The notes: generated from the letters alone by a model not told the origin. 64,000 nt of DNA from Lutibaculum baratangense AMV1 (GCF_000496075.1 NZ_AWXZ01000031.1:1-64000), one strand, 5' to 3'. Shown: positions 35,794-45,001, counted from the stretch's first letter. A program made the numbers and translations.

Positions 35794-36666
35794 TCAGGCC
35801 CGCCCGCTTTCCTCGACGAGCCACGACTCCACCGCCCGCATGGCCGGGCTCGGCGGCTTGTTCCGCGGGCGCGTCAGCCAGTAGCGGCCCGTGGCGATCT
35901 CCGCCGCGAACGGCCGGGCGAGGCGTCCCTCCGAGAGCTGGCGCCGGAACATCAGCGCGGGCAGCAGCGCGACGCCGAGGCCGGCCGCGGCGAGCTCGGC
36001 CATCGCGACGGAGGAATCGAAGACAGGGCCCTGCAGATCGGGGCACGCCGCGTCGGCGGCGGCGAACCACATCGCCCACTCGTCGGCGCGATAGGATCTG
36101 AACAGGGTCTGGCCCGCCAGATCCGCGGGATCACGGAGGCGGGCGGCCAGTTCCGGCGCGCAGAGCGGCGACAGCGGCGCCTCGAAGAGCGGGACGGCGA
36201 TCAGCCCCGGCCAGTCGCCGTCGCCGAAGCGGATCGCCATGTGCAACCCCTCCTTGGCGATGTCGACCCGGTTGTTGTTCGTGAACAGGCGGAGACTGAT
36301 GCCGGGGTGGCCGGCGACGAAGGCCGGCAGGCGCTCGACGAGCCAGCCGGCTGCGAAGGTGGTGACGACGCCGAGGTGCAGGGTCTCCCGGTAGCGGCCG
36401 TCGAGGAACCGGTCGAGCACATCGCCGATCTCGTCGAAATTGCGCGTGAGGACCGGGTGGAGCGCCGCCCCCTCGTCGGTCAGCACGAGCCCGTTCGAGG
36501 TGCGGGTGAACAGCGTGACGCCGAGCAGGTCCTCCAGCCGTGAGATCTGCTGGCTGACGGCGGCTTGGGTGACCCGAAGCTCGATCGCGGCGCGCGTGAA
36601 GCTGCCCTGGCGGGCCGCGACCTCGAAAGCGCGGAGGCCGTTGAGCGGAAGGTTGGGTCGGTCCAC
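35794..36666 (-). CDS. LysR-family regulator, GcvA/AmpR-like
   Basis: A 290-residue LysR-type protein. The N-terminal HTH is NLPLNGLRAFEVAARQGSFT through ELRVTQAAVSQQISRLEDLL, and the rest is a periplasmic-binding-like ligand domain. It closely follows the GcvA/AmpR subgroup (start MDRPNLPLNGLRAFEVAAR). The gene is divergent from a class A beta-lactamase gene 192 bp away, the arrangement of ampR with its target, so beta-lactam-dependent induction is likely. Muropeptide sensing is known for AmpR but not shown here. Confidence 0.88.
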   Translation of the reverse strand: MDRPNLPLNGLRAFEVAARQGSFTRAAIELRVTQAAVSQQISRLEDLLGVTLFTRTSNGLVLTDEGAALHPVLTRNFDEIGDVLDRFLDGRYRETLHLGVVTTFAAGWLVERLPAFVAGHPGISLRLFTNNNRVDIAKEGLHMAIRFGDGDWPGLIAVPLFEAPLSPLCAPELAARLRDPADLAGQTLFRSYRADEWAMWFAAADAACPDLQGPVFDSSVAMAELAAAGLGVALLPALMFRRQLSEGRLARPFAAEIATGRYWLTRPRNKPPSPAMRAVESWLVEESGRA

Positions 36667-36678
36667 GCCTATCAGCTC

Positions 36679-36694
36679 ATCTTATGGGGAAGAT
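36679..36694. promoter_or_regulatory. Inverted repeat, candidate LysR-type operator
   Basis: ATCTT and AAGAT are separated by six bases, 13 bp upstream of the LysR-type gene start, inside the gap shared with the beta-lactamase gene. The position and AT-rich half-sites fit an autoregulatory LysR site; the classical T-N11-A form is not exact. Confidence 0.4.
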
Positions 36695-36858
36695 CAGGAT
36701 TAGTCGTTTGCCGCACCTCAACGGCAGCTTCTACAAGAGGCGCACAGGGATGATTGCCCTGTTTCAGACCAGACGTCATTAGGTTTTCTTGTGCGCTCTC
36801 GGCGAGGCGGGCGGCTACCCGTTGCCGCCGCCCGGGGCGGATCCTTCAGGAGGCGACC

Positions 36859-37722
36859 ATGCGACCCCTATATTCCCTTCCGCTCGCCGCGCTGGCGCTG
36901 GCGGCCGGCCTGATCTCGGCTCGCGCGGAGACAGTCGTCGAGGCAGCCGAAAGGCTGGAGACCGAGCTCGGCGGCCGGATCGGCGTCGTGCTGCGCGAGC
37001 AGGACGGCGCCCTGGTGGCGACGTACCGCGCGGACGAGCGCTTCCCGCTTGGTAGCACCTTCAAGGTTCTCGCCTGCGGCGCCCTCCTCGCACGGGTCGA
37101 CGCGGGCGAGGACGACCTCGACCGCATGATCGAATACGGCCGCGAAGAGCTCGTCACCTACTCGCCCGTGACCGAAAAGCACGCGGGCCAGGGCATGACG
37201 CTGCGCGACCTCTGCCACGCGACGATCACGCTCAGCGACAACACCGCCGGGAATCTCGTGCTCGAGAGCATCGGAGGTCCCGAGGGACTGACCGAGTTCC
37301 TCCGCCAGGCCGGCGACGAGGTGACGCGGCTCGACCGCTGGGAGACCGAGCTGAACGAGGGCCGGCCGGGCGACCCGCGCGACACCACCTCCCCCGAGGC
37401 GATCCTGGCGACGCTCGAGAGGCTTCTCTTCGGCGAGCTGCTGAGCCCGTCCTCCCGCAGGCAGCTCGAAGACTGGATGATCGCCGACCAGGTGGCCGAC
37501 GCGCTGATCCGCTCGAGCCTGCCCGACGACTGGAACATCGGCGACAAGACGGGCGCCGGCGGACGGGGCACGCGCGCAATCGTCGCCGTGATCCGCCCGC
37601 CGGAGAGCTCCCCCTGGCTCGCAGCCATATACCTGACGGGCAACGAGGCAGATCTCGACACCCGCAACCGCGTGGTCGCGGAGATCGGCGCCGTCATGAT
37701 CGACACCATCGCGTCGCGCTGA
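36859..37722 (+). CDS. Class A beta-lactamase
   Basis: A 287-residue serine beta-lactamase with a signal peptide (LPLAALALAAGLISARAE). The active-site motifs are all present: S66-T-F-K69, S126-D127-N128, E162 in WETELNEG (the general base of the omega loop) and K230-T-G. It acts in the periplasm, hydrolysing penicillins or cephalosporins; the spectrum cannot be judged. AGGAGG lies five bases before the ATG. Neighbourhood and codon use are chromosomal, not mobile. Confidence 0.96.
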   Translation: MRPLYSLPLAALALAAGLISARAETVVEAAERLETELGGRIGVVLREQDGALVATYRADERFPLGSTFKVLACGALLARVDAGEDDLDRMIEYGREELVTYSPVTEKHAGQGMTLRDLCHATITLSDNTAGNLVLESIGGPEGLTEFLRQAGDEVTRLDRWETELNEGRPGDPRDTTSPEAILATLERLLFGELLSPSSRRQLEDWMIADQVADALIRSSLPDDWNIGDKTGAGGRGTRAIVAVIRPPESSPWLAAIYLTGNEADLDTRNRVVAEIGAVMIDTIASR

Positions 37723-37736
37723 CGAGGCCGATGCGT

Positions 37737-37765
37737 GAGGTGTCGCCGAGAACCGGCGGCACCTC
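37737..37765 (+). terminator. Hairpin after the beta-lactamase gene
   Basis: A 12-bp stem (GAGGTGTCGCCG with CGGCGGCACCTC, one G-T pair) lies 14 bp past the stop codon. It is enclosed by ATGCGT and ACGCAT. No T run follows. Confidence 0.45.
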
Positions 37766-37821
37766 GGTCAGGACGCATGTCGGCTTCCTCGTCCTGGCGC
37801 GGGAGCGATGACATACCGACA

Positions 37822-37850
37822 TAAAGATGTCTTTAAGTCTCGTCTTGACA
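37822..37850 (+). promoter_or_regulatory. Palindrome and -35 element upstream of the metE riboswitch
   Basis: TAAAGA-TG-TCTTTA (37822-37835) is a perfect inverted repeat, the only AT-rich site in this gap. TTGACA (37845-37850) follows and could be a -35 box for the metE transcript; the -10 is not clear. A repressor site overlapping the promoter is plausible. ArsR-type SahR/SamR regulators control methionine genes in Proteobacteria, but I cannot confirm that this is their motif. Confidence 0.45.
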
Positions 37851-37916
37851 CTGGCTCACGGCTCCGCCACGCTCGGCATGTCGTGGTTCTTCGGCGCGCA
37901 TCCCGCGTGCGTCGGA

Positions 37917-38063
37917 GCTAAGAGGGAAGCCGGTGCGCCCACGGGCAAGGCCGGCGCTGCCCCCGCAACTGTGAGCGGCGAGCCGACATCCTGATCAGGC
38001 CACTGGGACCAGAGCCCGGGAAGGCAGGACAAGGCCAGGACCCGCAAGCCAGGAGACCTGCCG
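37917..38063 (+). promoter_or_regulatory. Cobalamin riboswitch upstream of metE
   Basis: The conserved parts of the adenosylcobalamin aptamer are all seen in order: AAGAGGGAAGCCGGTG at the 5' side, GCTGCCCCCGCAACTGT, GCCACTG, CCGGGAAGGC, and the B12 box GCAAGCCAGGAGACCTGCC at the end. When B12 is present it should turn off metE, which is only needed when MetH lacks cobalamin. The aptamer is followed by a leader of about 130 nt. Confidence 0.96.
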
Positions 38064-38074
38064 CGACCTCGTGA

Positions 38075-38108
38075 AACGTCCTCGGGCGGGGTGTCCCGGT
38101 GGATCGCC
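38075..38108 (+). repeat. 34-nt leader block, copy 1 (identical in the nrdA leader)
   Basis: This block begins AACGTCCTCGGGCGGGG and ends GGTGGATCGCC. It is identical over all 34 bases to 44684-44717 read on the minus strand. It starts 11 nt after the B12 box here and 13 nt after it in the other leader. It probably forms the regulatory hairpin that pairs with the aptamer loop. Confidence 0.85.
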
Positions 38109-38166
38109 TGGCCGCACGATCCTGGCATCGCGCGGGCACATCCATGCGTATCCGCTCGGCCTTTGC

Positions 38167-38185
38167 CCCCAACTTGATGAAGGGG
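38167..38185 (+). promoter_or_regulatory. Hairpin covering the metE ribosome binding site
   Basis: CCCC (38167-38170) can pair with GGGG (38182-38185), which is part of the AAGGGG ribosome binding site nine bases before the metE ATG. The nrdA leader has a similar hairpin in the same place. This favours control of translation start. Confidence 0.5.
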
Positions 38186-38194
38186 TCACAGCCG

Positions 38195-40498
38195 ATGTCC
38201 AAACTTTCCATTCCTGTTTCCACCCTCGGAACGCCGCGGATCGGCCCACGGCGCGAGCTGAAGTTCGCGCTGGAGAGCCACTGGTCCGGCAAGTCGTCGG
38301 AGGCGGATCTGCTCCAGGTGGCAGCCGGGCTGCGGCGCGCGAACTGGGAGCGCCAGCATGCGCTGGGCGTGACGAACATTCCCTCGAACGATTTCTCTCT
38401 CTACGACCACGTCCTCGACACCGCCTGCATGGTGGGCGCCGTCCCGCCGGCCTATGGCTGGACCGGCGGCGACGTGCCGCTCGAGACCTATTTCGCCATG
38501 GCCCGCGGCAGCGAGCGCGCGCCCGCGCTCGAGATGACGAAGTGGTTCGACACGAACTACCACTACATGGTGCCCGAGTTCGCGGAAGGGCAGCGCTTCG
38601 AGCTCGCCTCGACGAAGCCGATCGACGAGTTCATGGAGGCGAAGTCCCACGGCTTCCACACCCGGCCCGTCCTCGTCGGCCCCGTGACGTTCCTGAAGCT
38701 CGGCAAGGCGCACGGCGCGACGTTCGATCCTCTCGATCTCCTGCCCGGCCTGCTGCCCGTGTATGTCGAGGTTCTGCGGCGCCTCGCGGCAAGCGGGGCC
38801 GACTGGGTCCAGATCGACGAGCCGTGCCTGGCGCTCGACACCGACGCGAAGACGGAAGGCGCGCTGCGGGGCGCGTACGACACTTTCGCGTCCGAGGTGC
38901 CGGAGCTGAAGGTCATGCTCGCGACCTACTTCGGCGCGCTGGGAGACAACCTCGACACCGCTCTCGCCCTGCCTGTCGCCGGCCTGCACGTCGACGCGGT
39001 GCGCGCGCCGGAGGAGCTCGACCGCGTCGTCGCGCGCGCGCCGCGCGACATGGTCCTGTCGCTCGGCATCGTCGACGGCAGGAACGTGTGGCGCAGCGAC
39101 CTCCAAGCCCTGCTCGGGCGGCTGGAGCCGGCCGTCGCGGCACGCCGGGCGGATCACGTCGAGATCGCGCCCTCCTGCTCGATGATCCACGTGCCGATCG
39201 ACCTCGAGCTCGAGGAGGATCTCGATCCCGAACTGCGCGGCTGGCTCGCCTTCTACGCCCAGAAGATGCGCGAGCTCGTGACGCTCGGCACCGCGCTCGC
39301 GGAGGGTCGCGACGCCGTCCGCCGGGAGATCGAGGAGACGGAGATCGCGCTCCTCGGCCGCATGGCCTCGCCCAGGGTCCACGACGCGACGGTGGCCGAG
39401 AGGCTCAGGGCCGTGACGCCCGGCATGGATCGGCGGCGCAACGCGTTCGAGGTGCGAAAGCGACTGCAGCAGGAGGCGCTCGCCCTGCCGGAGTTCCCGA
39501 CGACGACGATCGGCTCCTTCCCCCAGACGGCCGAGGTGCGCAAGGCACGCGCGGCTCACGCCCGCGGCGAGTGGAGCGACGTCGCGTACATGGCCTTCCT
39601 CAAGGAGGAGACGGAGAAGGCGATCCGCTGGCAGGAGGCGATCGGCATCGACGTGCTGGTCCACGGGGAGTTCGAACGCAACGACATGGTGCAGTATTTC
39701 GGCGAGCAGCTCTCCGGCTACGCCTTCACGAAGCACGGCTGGGTCCAGAGCTACGGCTCGCGCTGCGTGCGTCCGCCGGTCATCTATGGCGACGTGTCGC
39801 GCCCGCAGCCGATGACGCTCGACTGGGCCCGGTACGCGCAGTCCCTGACGAGGAAGCCCGTGAAGGGCATGCTGACCGGGCCCGTCACGATGCTGCAATG
39901 GTCGTTCGTGCGCGACGACCTGCCCCGGTCGCAGGTCTGCCGTCAGATCGCGCTGGCCCTGCGCGACGAGGTCGGCGACCTCGAGGCTGCCGGGATCCAG
40001 ATCATCCAGATCGACGAGCCCGCGCTGCGCGAGGGCCTGCCGCTGAGGCGGGAGGAATGGGCGACATATCTCGACTGGGCCGTCGGCGCCTTCAGGCTCG
40101 CGTCATCGGGCGTGCGTGACGAGACGCAGATCCACACGCACATGTGCTACTCGGAGTTCAACGACATCATCGACTCCATCGCGGGGATGGATGCCGACGT
40201 GATCTCGATCGAGACCTCCCGCTCCAGGATGGAGCTTCTCGAGGCCTTCGTCGCCTATCGCTATCCCAACGATATCGGGCCGGGGGTCTACGACATCCAC
40301 TCGCCCCGCGTGCCGACGACGCAGGAAATGGTCGACCTCCTGCAGAAGGCCGTCGAGCGCCTGTCGGGCGGCCAGATCTGGGTCAACCCCGACTGCGGGT
40401 TGAAGACCCGCGGCTGGGACGAGACGCGCCCCGCGCTCCAGCGCATGGTCGAGGCCGCGCGGCAGTTGCGGGAGGGCCTGCGGCACGCGGCCGAATGA
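38195..40498 (+). CDS. metE: Cobalamin-independent methionine synthase MetE
   Basis: A 767-residue 5-methyltetrahydropteroyltriglutamate-homocysteine methyltransferase with the N- and C-terminal barrels of the family. The zinc ligands are visible in the C-terminal half: His and Cys in [12 protein letters not shown], Glu in [15 protein letters not shown], and Cys in [33 protein letters not shown] marks the second barrel. It makes methionine without B12. An ATG 54 bp upstream is in frame, but AAGGGG and homology favour this one. It is under a B12 riboswitch, so B12-dependent MetH is probably present elsewhere. Confidence 0.98.
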   Translation: MSKLSIPVSTLGTPRIGPRRELKFALESHWSGKSSEADLLQVAAGLRRANWERQHALGVTNIPSNDFSLYDHVLDTACMVGAVPPAYGWTGGDVPLETYFAMARGSERAPALEMTKWFDTNYHYMVPEFAEGQRFELASTKPIDEFMEAKSHGFHTRPVLVGPVTFLKLGKAHGATFDPLDLLPGLLPVYVEVLRRLAASGADWVQIDEPCLALDTDAKTEGALRGAYDTFASEVPELKVMLATYFGALGDNLDTALALPVAGLHVDAVRAPEELDRVVARAPRDMVLSLGIVDGRNVWRSDLQALLGRLEPAVAARRADHVEIAPSCSMIHVPIDLELEEDLDPELRGWLAFYAQKMRELVTLGTALAEGRDAVRREIEETEIALLGRMASPRVHDATVAERLRAVTPGMDRRRNAFEVRKRLQQEALALPEFPTTTIGSFPQTAEVRKARAAHARGEWSDVAYMAFLKEETEKAIRWQEAIGIDVLVHGEFERNDMVQYFGEQLSGYAFTKHGWVQSYGSRCVRPPVIYGDVSRPQPMTLDWARYAQSLTRKPVKGMLTGPVTMLQWSFVRDDLPRSQVCRQIALALRDEVGDLEAAGIQIIQIDEPALREGLPLRREEWATYLDWAVGAFRLASSGVRDETQIHTHMCYSEFNDIIDSIAGMDADVISIETSRSRMELLEAFVAYRYPNDIGPGVYDIHSPRVPTTQEMVDLLQKAVERLSGGQIWVNPDCGLKTRGWDETRPALQRMVEAARQLREGLRHAAE

Positions 40499-40527
40499 GC
40501 GAGGCCGCTTCCCAGGCCGCACGAGAC

Positions 40528-40552
40528 GGCGGGCGCTCCCGGAGCGCCCGCC
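40528..40552. terminator. Hairpin between convergent metE and nrdB
   Basis: GGCGGGCGCT and AGCGCCCGCC form a 10-bp stem with a five-base loop in the 70-bp gap between two convergent genes. There is no T run on either side; a two-way terminator is likely from position. Confidence 0.55.
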
Positions 40553-40568
40553 AAGAATGTCCAGAACC

Positions 40569-41717
40569 TCAGTCCCAGTCGAGCGAGCCGCCGGTCTGGT
40601 ACTCGATGACGCGGGTCTCGAAGAAGTTCTTCTCCTTCTTCAGGTCCATGGCCTCCGACATCCAGGGGAACGGGTTCTCCGCCGGCGGGAAGACCGGAGC
40701 CAGTCCGAGCTGCGCGCAGCGGCGGTTGGCGATGAAGCGCATATATTCCTCGCACAGGCCCGCATTGAGGCCCAGGAAGCCGCGAGGCATCGTGTCGCGG
40801 CCGTACGCCGCCTCGAGCTCCGCCGCGTCCTTCAGCATCTGCCGGATCTCCTCCTGGAAATCCTCGCTCCAGAGACCCGGGTTCTCCGCCTTGATCTGGT
40901 TGATGACGTCGATGCCGAAATTGAGGTGGAGGCTCTCGTCGCGCAGGATGTACTGATACTGCTCGGCGATGCCGACCATCTTGCCGCGCCGCCCGAGCGA
41001 CAGGATCTGGGCGAAGCCCGTGTAGAACCACATGCCCTCGAAGACGACGTAGAACGCGACGAGGTCCTTCAGGAACCGCCGGTCCGTCTCCGGCGTGCCC
41101 GTCTCGAAGGAGGGGTCGTCCAAGCTCTGCGTGCGCTCGAGCGCCCAAGCCGCCTTGTCGGTGATCGACGGCACCTCCCGATACATGTTGAAGAGCTCGC
41201 CCTCGTCGAGGCCGAGGCTGTCGACGATGTACTGGAAGGTGTGGGTGTGCACCGCCTCCTCGAAGGCCTGTCGCAGGAGGTACTGGCGGCACTCCGGGTT
41301 CGTCAGGTGACGGTAGATCGCGAGCACGATGTTGTTCGCGACGAGGCTCTCGGAGGCGGCGAAGAAGCCGAGATTGCGCTTCACCATGCGCCGCTCGTCC
41401 TCGCTGAGGCCGTTTCTCGACTTCCACATCGCGATGTCGGCCTGCATCGAGATCTCGGTCGGCATCCAGTGATTGTTGCAGCCGGCGAGGTACTTCTCCC
41501 AGGCCCAGCCGTATTTCAGCGGCAGGAGCTGGTTGACGTCCGCGCGGGCGTTGATCATCGCCTTGTCGTCGACCCGCACGCGGGCCGCGCCGCGGTCGAT
41601 CTCTCCAAGGCCCGTCGCGTCGGCGGCCCCGGGGAATTGAGCGCCTCCGCCCGGGAACGGCGACACGGACGGCTCGGGGGCGGCGGCCTGAAGTCCTCGT
41701 TCGCTCCAGTCGAGCAT
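40569..41717 (-). CDS. nrdB: Class I ribonucleotide reductase beta subunit, class Ic-like
   Basis: A 382-residue ferritin-like subunit of ribonucleoside-diphosphate reductase. Metal ligands are E123 (SESLVANN), E154 and H157 (EEAVHTHTF), E227 (FEGMW), and E261 and H264 ([10 protein letters not shown]). The position of the radical tyrosine (E. coli Y122) is F161, and the first ligand is Glu, not Asp. Both are features of class Ic (Chlamydia-type) subunits, which use a Mn/Fe centre in place of a tyrosyl radical. GGAGGA precedes the ATG at 41717. It is co-transcribed with nrdA, 26 bp downstream. Confidence 0.95.
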   Translation of the reverse strand: MLDWSERGLQAAAPEPSVSPFPGGGAQFPGAADATGLGEIDRGAARVRVDDKAMINARADVNQLLPLKYGWAWEKYLAGCNNHWMPTEISMQADIAMWKSRNGLSEDERRMVKRNLGFFAASESLVANNIVLAIYRHLTNPECRQYLLRQAFEEAVHTHTFQYIVDSLGLDEGELFNMYREVPSITDKAAWALERTQSLDDPSFETGTPETDRRFLKDLVAFYVVFEGMWFYTGFAQILSLGRRGKMVGIAEQYQYILRDESLHLNFGIDVINQIKAENPGLWSEDFQEEIRQMLKDAAELEAAYGRDTMPRGFLGLNAGLCEEYMRFIANRRCAQLGLAPVFPPAENPFPWMSEAMDLKKEKNFFETRVIEYQTGGSLDWD

Positions 41718-41743
41718 CTCGTATTCCTCCTTCTCGTGGCCGC

Positions 41744-44590
41744 TCACTGGCAGGCTTCGCATTCGGGATCGTCGATCGCGCAGGCCTGCGGGGCCGGCAC
41801 CGGCCGGGCGGGCGCGGCCGGCTCCGCCGCGGGACGCACCGCGTTGAGCTTCCCGTCGGTGCCCTTCAGCGTCGACTTCTCGACATGGCTCGCGGACTGG
41901 GCGCGCAGGTAGTAGGTCGTCTTGAGGCCGCGCCGCCAGGCGAGCCGGTAGAGCTCGTCGAGCGCCCGGCCGGACGGCTTCGACATGTAGAGATTGAGCG
42001 ACTGGGCCTGGTCGATCCACTTCTGCCGCCGCGAGGCGGCCTCGACGAGCCATGACGGATCGACCTCGAAGGCGGTGGCGTAGAGGGCTTTCAGATCGTC
42101 GGGCACGCGGTCGATAGGGCCGAGCGAACCGTCGTAGTACTTGAGGTCGGACACCATGACCTCGTCCCACAGCCCCCGGTCCTTGAGGTCGCGCACGAGG
42201 GCCGCGTTCACGACGGTGAAGTCGCCCGACATGTTCGATTTCACGTAGAGGTTCTGGTAGGCGGGCTCGATCGACTGGCTGACGCCGCAGATGTTGGAGA
42301 TGGTCGCCGTCGGCGCGATCGCCATGCAGTTGGAGTTGCGCATCCCGACCCGCCGCACGCGAGCCCGAAGGGCCTCCCAGTCGAGCCGCGCGCTGCGGTC
42401 CATCTCGAGCGACGGACGCGCTTCCTGAAGACGCCCGATCGAGTCGATCGGCAGGATGCCCTGCGACCAAAGCGAGCCCTCGAAGCTCTGGTAGCGGCCG
42501 CGCTCCTCCGCGAGGTCGACCGAGGCCTGGATCGTCTCGTAGGACACGATTTCCATGCTCTCGTCGGCGAACGCGACGGCCTCGTCGGAGGCGTAGGCTA
42601 GCCGCAGCGCATGGAGCGCGTCCTGGAAGCCCATGAGGCCGAGCCCCACGGGCCGGTGCCGCAGGTTCGAGGCGCGTGCCTCGGGGATCGTGTAGAAGTT
42701 GATGTCGACGACGTTGTCGAGCATGCGCATGGCGGTGCGCACCGTGCGCGACAGATGCTCGCGGTCGATCCCCTCGCCGCTCACATGGGCCGCGAGATTG
42801 ACCGAGCCGAGATTGCAGACGGCGACCTCTCCGGCCGAGGTGTTGAGGGTGATCTCGGTGCACAGGTTCGAGGAGTGCACCACGCCGACGTGACCCTGTG
42901 GCGAGCGCAGGTTGCAGGCATCCTTGAACGTGATCCAGGGGTGACCGGTCTCGAACAGCATGGTCAGCATGCGCCGCCACAGATCGACCGCGCGGACCTT
43001 CCTGAAGACGCGGATCTCGCCGGCCTCGGCCCGGCGCTCGTGCGCCTCGTAGGCGTCCCTGAACGCCGCGCCCGTCAGGTCGTGCAGGTCCGGCACCTCG
43101 TCGGGCGAGAACAGCGTCCAGCCCTCGTCCGCCGTCACCCGCTCCATGAAGAGGTCGGGCACCCAGTTCGCCGTGTTCATGTCGTGGGTGCGGCGGCGGT
43201 CGTCTCCGGTGTTCTTCCTGAGGTCGAGGAACTCCTCGATGTCGACGTGCCACGTCTCGAGATAGGCGCAGACGGCGCCCTTGCGCTTGCCGCCCTGGTT
43301 CACGGCGATCGCGGTGTCGTTGGCGACCTTCAGGAACGGCACGACGCCCTGGCTCTTGCCGTTCGTGCCCTTGATGTGGGCCCCGAGCCCCCTCACCGGG
43401 GTCCAGTCGTTGCCGAGCCCGCCCGAGTACTTCGCCAGCATCGCGTTGTCGCGCACCGCCTTGAAGATCGAGCCGAGATCGTCGCACACGGTGGTCAGGA
43501 AGCAGGAGGAGAGCTGCGGCCGCGGCGTGCCGGCGTTGAAGAGCGTCGGCGTCGAGCACATGAAGTCGAAGGACGACAGGAGCTCGTAGAACTCGATGGC
43601 CCGCGCCTCGCGGTCGATCTCGCGGACGGCGAGCCCCATGGCGACGCGCATGAAGAAGGCCTGCGGCAGCTCGAAGCGCGTGCCCTCGACATGCAGGAAG
43701 TAACGATCGTAGAGGGTCTGGAGGCCGAGATACTGGAAGGCGAGGTCGCGCTCGGGCCTCAGCGCGGCCGCGAGCCTGGGGACATCGAAACGCGAGAGCT
43801 CCGGGTCGATCAGCTCGGCCCTGACGCCGGCTTCCAGGTAGGCGGGGAAATAGCCTGCGTAGCCTTCCGCCATCTGCGCCTGCGTCGCCTCGACCCGCCG
43901 CCCCTCAAGGAAGCTCAGCGCCTCCCGCCGGAGCTTGTCGAGAAGAAGACGCGCGGACGCGAAGGCGTAGTTGGGCTCGCGCTCGATCAGCGTTCGGGCG
44001 GCGAGGATCGGTGCCTCGGCGAGCTCGCCCGTCGTGATGCCGTCGTAGAGGTTGCGCCGCGTCTCCACGAGGATCGGCTCACATGCCACACCTTCGAGGT
44101 CCCGGCACGCCTCGTCGACGACGAGCTCCAGGCGCTCCAGGTCGAGCGGCACCCGGTTGCCGCCCTCGTCCGTCATGGTCAGGCGCGGCGCGGCGGCCCG
44201 GGCACCGGGGGGCTCGGCCGCACGCTCGCGCGCCCGCTCCTCGCGATAGAGCACGTAGGCCCGCGCCACCTTGTGATGGCCGCCGCGCATCAGCGCCAGC
44301 TCGACCTGGTCCTGGATGTCCTCGATGTGGAAGGTGCGGCCCGCCTCGGACCGCCGCGTCAGACCCGCCACGACATCGTCGGTCAGTCCCTCGACGATAT
44401 CGTGCACGCGCGCCGACCCGGCGGCGCCCGCGCCTTCGACGGCGAGGAAGGCCTTCGTGAGCGCAACCGCGATCTTTCCCGGATCGAACGGCGTGAGCGC
44501 GCCGTTGCGCCGGATGACCTGGTTGCGCGTCGCCATCAGCTGTACGGGAGCGTCGGGTTCGGCAGGCCGGACGGCCGGAGAGGAGGACAT
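41744..44590 (-). CDS. nrdA: Ribonucleoside-diphosphate reductase alpha subunit
   Basis: A 948-residue catalytic subunit. An N-terminal ATP-cone ([20 protein letters not shown] and on) is followed by a second cone-like region ([20 protein letters not shown]), then the ten-stranded barrel with [25 protein letters not shown] and [20 protein letters not shown]. The C terminus ends CEACQ, holding the redox cysteines. It reduces ribonucleotides for DNA synthesis with NrdB and needs no B12. The start MSSSPAVRP is preceded by AGGGG at 12 nt; an ATG 66 bp upstream is in frame too. Regulated by a B12 riboswitch and probable NrdR boxes. Confidence 0.97.
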   Translation of the reverse strand: MSSSPAVRPAEPDAPVQLMATRNQVIRRNGALTPFDPGKIAVALTKAFLAVEGAGAAGSARVHDIVEGLTDDVVAGLTRRSEAGRTFHIEDIQDQVELALMRGGHHKVARAYVLYREERARERAAEPPGARAAAPRLTMTDEGGNRVPLDLERLELVVDEACRDLEGVACEPILVETRRNLYDGITTGELAEAPILAARTLIEREPNYAFASARLLLDKLRREALSFLEGRRVEATQAQMAEGYAGYFPAYLEAGVRAELIDPELSRFDVPRLAAALRPERDLAFQYLGLQTLYDRYFLHVEGTRFELPQAFFMRVAMGLAVREIDREARAIEFYELLSSFDFMCSTPTLFNAGTPRPQLSSCFLTTVCDDLGSIFKAVRDNAMLAKYSGGLGNDWTPVRGLGAHIKGTNGKSQGVVPFLKVANDTAIAVNQGGKRKGAVCAYLETWHVDIEEFLDLRKNTGDDRRRTHDMNTANWVPDLFMERVTADEGWTLFSPDEVPDLHDLTGAAFRDAYEAHERRAEAGEIRVFRKVRAVDLWRRMLTMLFETGHPWITFKDACNLRSPQGHVGVVHSSNLCTEITLNTSAGEVAVCNLGSVNLAAHVSGEGIDREHLSRTVRTAMRMLDNVVDINFYTIPEARASNLRHRPVGLGLMGFQDALHALRLAYASDEAVAFADESMEIVSYETIQASVDLAEERGRYQSFEGSLWSQGILPIDSIGRLQEARPSLEMDRSARLDWEALRARVRRVGMRNSNCMAIAPTATISNICGVSQSIEPAYQNLYVKSNMSGDFTVVNAALVRDLKDRGLWDEVMVSDLKYYDGSLGPIDRVPDDLKALYATAFEVDPSWLVEAASRRQKWIDQAQSLNLYMSKPSGRALDELYRLAWRRGLKTTYYLRAQSASHVEKSTLKGTDGKLNAVRPAAEPAAPARPVPAPQACAIDDPECEACQ

Positions 44591-44601
44591 CGCTTCTTTC
44601 A

Positions 44602-44621
44602 ACCCCTGTTCGAGATGGGGT
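44602..44621 (-). promoter_or_regulatory. Hairpin covering the nrdA ribosome binding site
   Basis: On the minus strand ACCCC (44621-44617) can pair with GGGGT (44606-44602), part of the AGGGG 12 nt before the nrdA start. It corresponds in place to the metE hairpin. Confidence 0.5.
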
Positions 44622-44683
44622 CGGAGGCCAAAGCAGATGCGCATGGGAGGGGCGGCCGGCACCGATCGCCGGCCATGCTCCAT

Positions 44684-44717
44684 GGCGATCCACCGGGACA
44701 CCCCGCCCGAGGACGTT
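44684..44717 (-). repeat. 34-nt leader block, copy 2 (identical in the metE leader)
   Basis: Identical over 34 bases to 38075-38108 (begins AACGTCCTCGGGCGGGG on the minus strand). It lies between the B12 box and the nrdA start. Such long identity in non-coding RNA of two loci points to a duplicated leader or strong constraint. Confidence 0.85.
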
Positions 44718-44730
44718 CGCGTTCATGTCA

Positions 44731-44882
44731 CGGCAGGTCTCCTGGCTCGCGGGTCACGGCCCCGTCCGGCCTTCCCGAGACCTCGCGATCTCAGTGGCAC
44801 AGTCGGACGAGGCTCTCCGCCTACAGTTGCGGGGGCAGCTCCGGCCTCGGCGAGCACGCCTGATCCGGATTCCCTCTTAGCT
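44731..44882 (-). promoter_or_regulatory. Cobalamin riboswitch upstream of nrdAB
   Basis: On the minus strand the sequence has AAGAGGGAATCCGG, GAGCTGCCCCCGCAACTGT, GTGCCACTGAG, TCGGGAAGGCC and the B12 box GCGAGCCAGGAGACCTGCCG, all in aptamer order. It should lower nrdAB expression when B12 is available, leaving a B12-dependent class II enzyme (NrdJ, expected elsewhere) to do the work. A similar set-up is known in Streptomyces. Confidence 0.96.
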
Positions 44883-44911
44883 CTCGATCTTGCGATTCGA
44901 GAGAACCGTGT

Positions 44912-44959
44912 ACGCTAGATATGGTGTTTGAGGATCGAACGCGCGTCAATATGCGGTGC
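44912..44959 (-). promoter_or_regulatory. Two tandem NrdR-like boxes upstream of nrdAB
   Basis: On the minus strand ACACCATATCTAGCGT (44927-44912) fits the NrdR consensus (acaCwAtATaTwGtgt) very well. A second weaker match lies at 44959-44944 (GCACCGCATATTGACG). They are 32 bp apart, the usual three-turn spacing of NrdR box pairs. NrdR represses reductase genes when dATP is high. Confidence 0.7.
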
Positions 44960-45001
44960 GCGAAGTCGCGGCGGCCTGTGGATCGCGGGGATCGCGCACC
45001 G

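Noticed and set aside
40569-41717. F161 of NrdB as a sequencing error for Tyr
   Set aside because: The first metal ligand is Glu, not Asp, and the surrounding residues ([17 protein letters not shown]) also follow the class Ic pattern, so the Phe is consistent.
38075-44717. The 34-nt repeat as part of a mobile element
   Set aside because: It occurs only within the two riboswitch leaders, at matching places and in the sense of each gene, with no transposase or target-site duplication near.
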